From: Variovorax sp. MHTC-1 | GTDB lineage: Bacteria > Pseudomonadota > Gammaproteobacteria > Burkholderiales > Burkholderiaceae_C | Length of the DNA: 64,000 nucleotides | Assembly (NCBI RefSeq): GCF_003984645.1 | Contig: NZ_RWKI01000011.1 | Coordinates: 62,001 to 126,000, forward strand | Direction: 5' to 3' | Shown here: one piece after another, positions 59,034 to 64,000 of the stretch | How the letters are laid out: each line of letters begins with the position of its first letter | How positions within the stretch are numbered: position 1 is the stretch's first letter | Notes under the pieces: generated by a model | The model's database searches: none | What the model saw: the letters and a program-made list of their open reading frames with translations, nothing else | Told to the model about the DNA's origin: nothing | Program-made: the position numbers and the translations under genes

Positions 59034-59804
59034 ATGGACACCACTCGACTCTTCTCGCTCCAGGGCCGCAGCGCCCTCATCACCGGCGGCTCGCGCGGCA
59101 TCGGCCGCATGATCGCCGAAGGCTTTCTGGCGCAGGGCGCCCGTGTCTACATCTCGGCGCGCAAGGCCGCCGCCTGCGACCAGACGGCCAAGGAACTCTC
59201 GGCCTCCGGCCACTGCGTCTCGCTGCCGGCCGACGTGTCGACTCTCGCCGGTGCGCAGTCACTGGTCGACGCGTATTCGAAGCACGAAGACGCGCTCGAC
59301 ATCCTGGTCAACAACGCCGGCGCCGCGTGGGGCGCACCCTACGAGGAATTTCCCGAGAGCGGCTGGGACAAGGTCGTCGACCTCAACCTCAAGACCCCCT
59401 TCTTCCTGACCCAGGCGCTGACGCCGATGCTCAAGAAGGCGGCCACCGACCACCTGGCGAAGGTCATCAACATCGCCTCGATCGACGGCATCTCGGTCAA
59501 TCCGCAGGAAACCTACTCCTACGCGGCCAGCAAGGCCGGGCTGATCCAGCTCACGCGCCGCATGGCGCTGCGCCTCGCGCAGGACCGCATCGTGGTGAGC
59601 GCGATCGCACCCGGCGCCTTCGCCTCCGACATGAACAAGGTCGCGCGCGACCATGGGGACGAGATCAAGGGGAACATTCCGGCCGGCCGCATCGGCGAGC
59701 CGGAGGACATGGCGGGCGCGGCGATCTACCTCGCGTCACGGGCCGGAGACTATGTGATGGGCTCGACGCTGATCGTTGACGGCGGCGTCACGCACGCACG
59801 CTGA
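59034..59804 (+). CDS. Short-chain dehydrogenase/reductase (RhlG/FabG-like)
   Basis: An NAD(P)-dependent reductase of 256 residues. The nucleotide motif TGGSRGIG is at 17-24, NNAG near 93, and the catalytic Ser149, Tyr163, Lys167 in INIAS and YSYAASK. It resembles RhlG and ketoacyl reductases, so a 3-oxoacyl substrate is plausible. AGGAG lies nine bases before ATG 59034. It is divergent from the desaturase gene across 258 bases, which makes it a candidate partner for the ketosynthase cluster. Confidence 0.92.
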   Translation: MDTTRLFSLQGRSALITGGSRGIGRMIAEGFLAQGARVYISARKAAACDQTAKELSASGHCVSLPADVSTLAGAQSLVDAYSKHEDALDILVNNAGAAWGAPYEEFPESGWDKVVDLNLKTPFFLTQALTPMLKKAATDHLAKVINIASIDGISVNPQETYSYAASKAGLIQLTRRMALRLAQDRIVVSAIAPGAFASDMNKVARDHGDEIKGNIPAGRIGEPEDMAGAAIYLASRAGDYVMGSTLIVDGGVTHAR

Positions 59805-59807
59805 TGC

Positions 59808-59904
59808 CTTGCTCCTTCCCTCTTTGGGGAAGGCCGGGATGGGGGTAGCGTCTCATGGAAACGCCATGTGCCCCCCACCCCGACCCTCCCAAGAGGGGGC
59901 GGGA
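59808..59904. repeat. Repeat family B, intergenic copy
   Basis: CTTGCTCCTTCCCTC, GGGATGGGGG, CCCCCCACCCCGACCCTCCC and AAGAGGGGGCGGGAG follow the block order of the copy inside uvrA (16449-16552). It fills the gap between two convergent genes, the SDR and the SprT-family protease, where its hairpins could act as a transcription barrier in both directions. Confidence 0.75.
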
Positions 59905-59905
59905 G

Positions 59906-60796
59906 TCACCACTTGGGAACCGGCTGCTCCTTGAGCTGTTGCCGCAGCGCGCCGTAGTCCGGCACCACGCTTTCTACCGTTTCCCAGAAGCGCGGGCTGT
60001 GGTCCATCACGCGCAGGTGGCTCAGTTCGTGCGCCACCACGTAGTCGATCACCGACATCTTGAAGTGCACCAGCCGCCAGTGCAGCCGGATCGCGCCGTC
60101 GGCACTGGCGCTGCCCCAGCGCGTAGAGGCGTTCGACAACGCCAGCTTGCGCCAGGCCACGCCGAGGCGGGGTGCAAAGTGATCGAGCCGCTCGGTGAAG
60201 ACGCGCCGCGCCTGGCGCATCAGCCAGGCTTGCGCGGCATCGCGGATCTGGGCCTGGTTCGCGCTGTTTGAAAGCGCGAGGCGCAGCGTGTGCGGCGCAA
60301 CGCCCGCGCCCGCATCGAGCATCGCGCCGATGCCGTCGAAGGCATGGTGCGGATCGAGCCGCACTACCACCGGCTCACCGAGAAAGGGAAAGCTGACGCC
60401 GTCCTTCCACTCGATGCGCGCCGCTTCGAGCTGCGCATGGCGCTGCTGCGTCTCGGACAGCTTGCGCAGGATCCAGTCGGCCTTCTCCTTCACCGCGGCA
60501 TCGACGTCGCGCAGCGCCACCCAGCGCGGCGCGCGCACCGAAAGCCCTTCGGCGCCGACCACGAAGCCGATGGTGCGGCGCTTGCCGCGCGTGAACTCGT
60601 AGGCCACGCGTGCGTCGCCCAGCACCAGCTCGCGCGTGGCACGCGGATGGACGAAGCTGGCCGGGCTCATCGCGTCGGCCAGCGGAATCGCCGGCGGGAA
60701 GACGGTGCCCGCCGGCGCCTGCTCGACGACAGGCGGGGGCGCAGGCGGCGCAGGCTCGTCGAACAGGTCGAGCGTGAACTGCAGCAGGCTGCGCAT
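59906..60796 (-). CDS. SprT/YgjP-family zinc metalloprotease
   Basis: A 296-residue cytoplasmic protein of the DUF45/YgjP (WLM) type. The catalytic HELSHLRVMDHSPRFW gives the HExxH motif and third ligand His. RGKRRTIGFVV and TRWGSASADGAIRLHWRLV are family-conserved. The N-terminal 50 residues are proline-rich and not conserved. It is the last gene of the leftward glyS-gmhB-plsC operon, nine bases after plsC. Substrate unknown. Confidence 0.9.
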   Translation of the reverse strand: MRSLLQFTLDLFDEPAPPAPPPVVEQAPAGTVFPPAIPLADAMSPASFVHPRATRELVLGDARVAYEFTRGKRRTIGFVVGAEGLSVRAPRWVALRDVDAAVKEKADWILRKLSETQQRHAQLEAARIEWKDGVSFPFLGEPVVVRLDPHHAFDGIGAMLDAGAGVAPHTLRLALSNSANQAQIRDAAQAWLMRQARRVFTERLDHFAPRLGVAWRKLALSNASTRWGSASADGAIRLHWRLVHFKMSVIDYVVAHELSHLRVMDHSPRFWETVESVVPDYGALRQQLKEQPVPKW

Positions 60797-60805
60797 GGCC
60801 GGGCC

Positions 60806-61561
60806 TCAGGCCGAAACCGTCTCGATCGAGACGTAGGCCTCGGGGTCGAGCCGGCGCATCTCGCCTTCGATCCAGGCCTCGACTTCGCGCATCAGCTCGT
60901 CGGGCCGGCGCCCGACGCTCGAAATGGCCGGGCCGATCGAGACATCGACCACGCCCGGGCGCTTGATGAAGGCCTTGCGCGGCCAGACCTTGGCCGAGGT
61001 CACGGCAATCGGGACCACCGGCACGCCGGTCTCGCACGCGAGCCGCGTGCCGCCGGTCTTGTAGACGCCCTGCCGGCCGCGCGGAATGCGGGTGCCCTCG
61101 GGAAACATGATGATCCAGATGCCCTGCGCCAGCAGCTCGCGGCCCCGCGCGACAACCTTGTTGAAAGCCTGCGTGCGCTGGCTGCGGTCGATGTGGATCA
61201 TGTCGAGCCGCGCCATCGCCCAGCCGAAGAAGGGCACGTAGATCAGTTCCCTCTTGAACACGAAGGCCAGCGGGTGCGGCATCAGCGTGGGCATCAGGAA
61301 GGTCTCGAAGGTCGACTGGTGCTTGACCAGCAGCACGCAGCCGGCGAGCTTGTCCTGGGGCAGGTTCTCCATGCCGCTCACGCGCGTCTCGATGCCCAGC
61401 AGCAGCCGCGCGCCGCCGATGGCCCAGCCGAGCCAGCGCACGGCCATCCAGTACAGCGGAATGCCGCGCTTCCAGAGCGAGCTGACCACCATGATGATGC
61501 CCCAGGGGATCACGGTGACGAGCATCCACAGCGCGTGGACGACGGATCGAAGGAAGGCCAT
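60806..61561 (-). CDS. plsC: 1-acyl-sn-glycerol-3-phosphate acyltransferase
   Basis: This membrane enzyme transfers an acyl chain to lysophosphatidate in phospholipid synthesis. The 251-residue protein has an N-terminal membrane helix, motif I HQSTFE (His81, with Glu86 where the family usually has Asp), motif II around FKRELIYVPFFGWA, and motif III FPEGTR. Its ATG shares a base with the gmhB stop (TGATG). The gmhB-plsC order downstream of glyS is conserved in Burkholderiales. Confidence 0.93.
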   Translation of the reverse strand: MAFLRSVVHALWMLVTVIPWGIIMVVSSLWKRGIPLYWMAVRWLGWAIGGARLLLGIETRVSGMENLPQDKLAGCVLLVKHQSTFETFLMPTLMPHPLAFVFKRELIYVPFFGWAMARLDMIHIDRSQRTQAFNKVVARGRELLAQGIWIIMFPEGTRIPRGRQGVYKTGGTRLACETGVPVVPIAVTSAKVWPRKAFIKRPGVVDVSIGPAISSVGRRPDELMREVEAWIEGEMRRLDPEAYVSIETVSA

Positions 61562-62142
61562 CAGACAGCCACCTGCAGGGCCGCCTGCTGCTCTTCGCGT
61601 TCCAGCAGGAAGTCGACGAAGGCCGCCAGGTCGTCGTGCACCTGCGTGTTCGGCGGGTACTCGGGCGGCAACGGCGTCACGCCGCGGCAGGCCGCACCCA
61701 TGCCGGTCAGCAGCAGGTGCGGCTCGCAGCCGGCGGCCGCGCCGGCCTGCATGTCGCGCAGGCTGTCGCCCGCAACCGGCACGTTGGCCAGGTCGACGCC
61801 GTAGCGCTCGCCGATCTGGTGGAACAAGCCCGGCTTGGGCTTGCGGCACTCGCAGCCCTCGTCGGGACTGTGCGGGCAATAGAACACCGCATCGACGCGG
61901 CCGCCTACGGCCGCCAGCATCTTGTGCATCTTGGCGTGCATCGCGTTGAGCGAAGCCATGTCGAACAGCCCGCGCCCGAGCCCGGACTGGTTGGACGCGA
62001 TCACGACATGCCAGCCCGCGTGGTTGAGCCGCGCGACCGCCTCCAGCGCGCCCGGCAGCGGCGTCCACTCGATGTCGCTCTTGACGAAGTCCTCGCGGTG
62101 CACATTGAGCGTGCCGTTGCGATCGAGGATGACGATTTTCAT
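61561..62142 (-). CDS. gmhB: D-glycero-beta-D-manno-heptose-1,7-bisphosphate 7-phosphatase
   Basis: A HAD phosphatase of the ADP-heptose pathway for lipopolysaccharide core synthesis. The 193-residue protein has ASNQSGLGRG (motif II), the zinc loop CPHSPDEGCECRKPKPG (Cys/His ligands) and GDSLRDMQAG (motif IV). Motif I reads LDRNGTLN: nucleophile Asp7 is present but the usual second Asp is Asn9. ATG 62142 lies 11 bases after the glyS stop. No other heptose genes are in the window. Confidence 0.92.
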   Translation of the reverse strand: MKIVILDRNGTLNVHREDFVKSDIEWTPLPGALEAVARLNHAGWHVVIASNQSGLGRGLFDMASLNAMHAKMHKMLAAVGGRVDAVFYCPHSPDEGCECRKPKPGLFHQIGERYGVDLANVPVAGDSLRDMQAGAAAGCEPHLLLTGMGAACRGVTPLPPEYPPNTQVHDDLAAFVDFLLEREEQQAALQVAV

Positions 62143-62153
62143 GGCGGTACCGA

Positions 62154-64000
62154 TCAGGTGGCGAGGCGCTCGAGCTGCGCCACGCGGTTCATCGCCGCAT
62201 GCAGCAGCATCAACAGGCCCAGGCGGTTGAGGCGCAGGTCGGACTGCTCGGCATTGACCATCACGCCGTCGAAGAAGGTGTCGACCGGCTCGCGCAGGGC
62301 AGCCAACGTCTGCAGCGAAGCGGTGTAGTCGCCGGCGTCGAACTGCGCGTTGGCCACGGGCCCGACCTTCTGCATCGCGGCATGGAGCGCCTTCTCGGCC
62401 GGCTCCTGCAGCAGCAGCTCGCTCACGTGCGCATCGGCTTCCGGCGACTTCTTGAGGATGTTGCCGATGCGCTTGTTGGCCGCGGCCAGCGCCGGCGCTT
62501 CGGGCAGCGCGGCGAAGGCGCGCACGGCGGCGAGCAGCTTGGGCACCTCGCCGAGGCGCTGGGGCTGGGGCGCCAGCACGGCATCGACCTCCTGGGCGCT
62601 GGCGCCCTGCTCGCGCAAGCTGCCGGCCAGGCGGTCGTAGAGGAAGGCTTCGAGCGCTTCGGTCGGGTCGGCGAGCGCGGCTTCGCCGGCCTTCGGCGAG
62701 AAGGCGGCGAAGGCCTGGCCCAGCAAGGCGCGCAGGTCGAGCGGCAGCTGGCGCTCGATCAGCATGCGGATCACGCCCAGCGCATGGCGGCGCAGCGCGA
62801 AGGGATCGCGGTCGCCGGTGGGCAGGTTGCCGATGCCGAACATGCCCACCAGGGTCTCGAGCTTGTCGGCCAGCGCGACCACGACGCCGACTTGGTTGCG
62901 CGGCAGTTCGTCGCCCGCGAAGCGCGGCTTGTAGTGGTCTTCGATCGCGTCGGCCACCGCGGGCTCGAGCCCGTCGTGCAGCGCGTAGTAGCGGCCCATG
63001 ATGCCCTGCAGCTCGGGGAACTCGCCCACCATGTCGGTCACCAGGTCGGCCTTGGCCAGCTGCGCCGCCTGCACCGCGCGCGGCGCCAGCGTGCTGTCGT
63101 GCGCCGCGGTGCCCAGCTGTTCGCCGATCGCGTGCGCGATGCGCATCACGCGCTGCACGCGTTCGCCCTGGGTGCCGAGCTTGTTGTGATAGACCACCTT
63201 GGCCAGCGACTCGACGCGCGAGGCCAGCGATTTCTTTCGGTCCTGGTCGAAGAAGAACTTCGCGTCGGCCAGCCGCGGGCGCACCACGCGCTCGTTGCCG
63301 CCGATCACCGCGCTGGCGTCGTCGGGCCGGATGTTGCTGACCACCAGGAACTTGTGGGTGAGCCGGCCCGCGGCGTCGAGCAGCGGAAAGTATTTCTGGT
63401 TGGCCTTCATCGTGAGGATGAGGCACTCCTGCGGCACGTCGAGGAACTCGCGCTCGAACTCGCACACCAGCACGTTCGGGCGCTCGACCAGGGCCGTGAC
63501 TTCGTCGAGCAGCGCATCGTCGTGGATCGGCTGCGAGCCGGTGCCGACCGTCAACGCCGCCTCCGCGAGCTGGCGCGCGATCTCGAAGCGGCGGGCCTCG
63601 AAGCCCGCGATCACGGCGCCTTCGTCGGCCAGCTGCACCGCATAGCTGTTGGCATCGCGCAGCACGATCGGATCGACCTGCGCCTCGAAGCGGTGGCCAT
63701 GAGTTTCGCGCCCGGCCTTTAGCCCCAGCGCATCGACCGCAACGACCGTGTCGCCGTAGAGCGCCACCAGCCCGTGCGCGGGGCGCACGAAACTCACGCT
63801 GCTCCAGCCGGGCAGTTCGCAGCCGTTTTCGAGCTGGTAGCTCATGACCTTAGGGATCGGCAGCTTGGCGATGCTCTCGGTCAGCGCCTTCTGCAGGCCT
63901 TCGGACAGCGTCGCACCCCTGGCCGTGCTTTCGAAGAACAGGGCCTCGGCCTTGCCGTCCATCGCGCGCTTCAGGCCGGGCACGGCCGAGGCGTCGGCGC
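62154..64000 (-). CDS. glyS: Glycyl-tRNA synthetase beta subunit (3' part, cut by window edge)
   Basis: The beta subunit of the alpha2-beta2 glycyl-tRNA synthetase, needed for tRNA recognition. At least 609 residues are visible to the edge and the frame continues open, so the N-terminal part lies to the right; a full protein is about 700 residues. Diagnostic segments are FVRPAHGLVALYGDTVV, HRFEAQVDP, LTMKANQKYFPLLD, GNERVVRPRLADAKFFFDQD and the C-terminal DALR anticodon-binding helices. The operon continues with gmhB, plsC and the metalloprotease. Confidence 0.97.
   Translation of the reverse strand, partial: ADASAVPGLKRAMDGKAEALFFESTARGATLSEGLQKALTESIAKLPIPKVMSYQLENGCELPGWSSVSFVRPAHGLVALYGDTVVAVDALGLKAGRETHGHRFEAQVDPIVLRDANSYAVQLADEGAVIAGFEARRFEIARQLAEAALTVGTGSQPIHDDALLDEVTALVERPNVLVCEFEREFLDVPQECLILTMKANQKYFPLLDAAGRLTHKFLVVSNIRPDDASAVIGGNERVVRPRLADAKFFFDQDRKKSLASRVESLAKVVYHNKLGTQGERVQRVMRIAHAIGEQLGTAAHDSTLAPRAVQAAQLAKADLVTDMVGEFPELQGIMGRYYALHDGLEPAVADAIEDHYKPRFAGDELPRNQVGVVVALADKLETLVGMFGIGNLPTGDRDPFALRRHALGVIRMLIERQLPLDLRALLGQAFAAFSPKAGEAALADPTEALEAFLYDRLAGSLREQGASAQEVDAVLAPQPQRLGEVPKLLAAVRAFAALPEAPALAAANKRIGNILKKSPEADAHVSELLLQEPAEKALHAAMQKVGPVANAQFDAGDYTASLQTLAALREPVDTFFDGVMVNAEQSDLRLNRLGLLMLLHAAMNRVAQLERLAT

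Overview
The window reads as a 64 kb piece of chromosome from a high-GC betaproteobacterium of the Comamonadaceae, most like Variovorax. This is inferred from the overall gene content, an S-adenosylhomocysteine riboswitch in front of ahcY, a glyS-gmhB-plsC-metalloprotease operon, a complete leucine/isovalerate (liu) catabolic cluster, Bug-type solute receptors, and short GC-rich palindromic repeats of the kind common in that family. It holds core and metabolic chromosomal genes; I see no integrase, transposase, phage gene, plasmid gene, tRNA, rRNA or CRISPR array.

Left part (1-21 kb). A truncated rplM is followed by a lipoprotein gene, rlmJ, and a leftward operon ahcY-tlyA-metF-rlpA behind an SAH riboswitch. 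Next come prfC with a HAD phosphatase, trxC, a Bug receptor, a frameshifted acetylpolyamine/histone deacetylase gene, a very large tandem-duplicated UvrA (2017 aa, four ABC ATPase modules), an orphan amino-acid-type binding protein, and an MHS-family transporter.

Middle (21-49 kb). A long leftward array encodes leucine breakdown: isovaleryl-CoA dehydrogenase, an acyl-CoA synthetase, both methylcrotonyl-CoA carboxylase subunits, methylglutaconyl-CoA hydratase and HMG-CoA lyase. Small extra genes (DinB, DUF4126, a GhrA-type reductase, a YbaK deacylase, DUF1289, a chromene-carboxylate isomerase) sit inside or behind it. A divergent AraC-type regulator sits at its head. The 5' end of the biotin-carboxylase gene has been amplified into a 118-bp tandem array that creates two small upstream reading frames. 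Further right are thiC with a TPP riboswitch, a DedA-rhodanese fusion, a LuxR-type regulator, a periplasmic amidase, an acyl-CoA dehydrogenase, a thiolase, aceK, a beta-carbonic anhydrase, and a LiuR-like MerR regulator that appears to control a neighbouring metallo-beta-lactamase-fold gene instead of the liu operon.

Right part (49-64 kb). A leucine-rich-repeat protein kinase and a pseudouridine synthase lead into a two-component pair (NarL-type regulator plus hybrid membrane kinase). This pair converges on what I consider the most interesting locus: an AlkB-like membrane di-iron hydroxylase, a fused ketoacyl-synthase-III / haem-oxygenase-like di-iron oxidase, a membrane desaturase, and a divergent short-chain dehydrogenase. 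Together they look like an uncharacterised pathway for a modified fatty-acid product. The window ends in the glyS-gmhB-plsC-SprT operon, with glyS cut by the right edge.

Several families of palindromic repeats recur. Copies lie between genes, directly behind stop codons, and also in frame inside tlyA (once) and uvrA (three times), where they add low-complexity peptide insertions.
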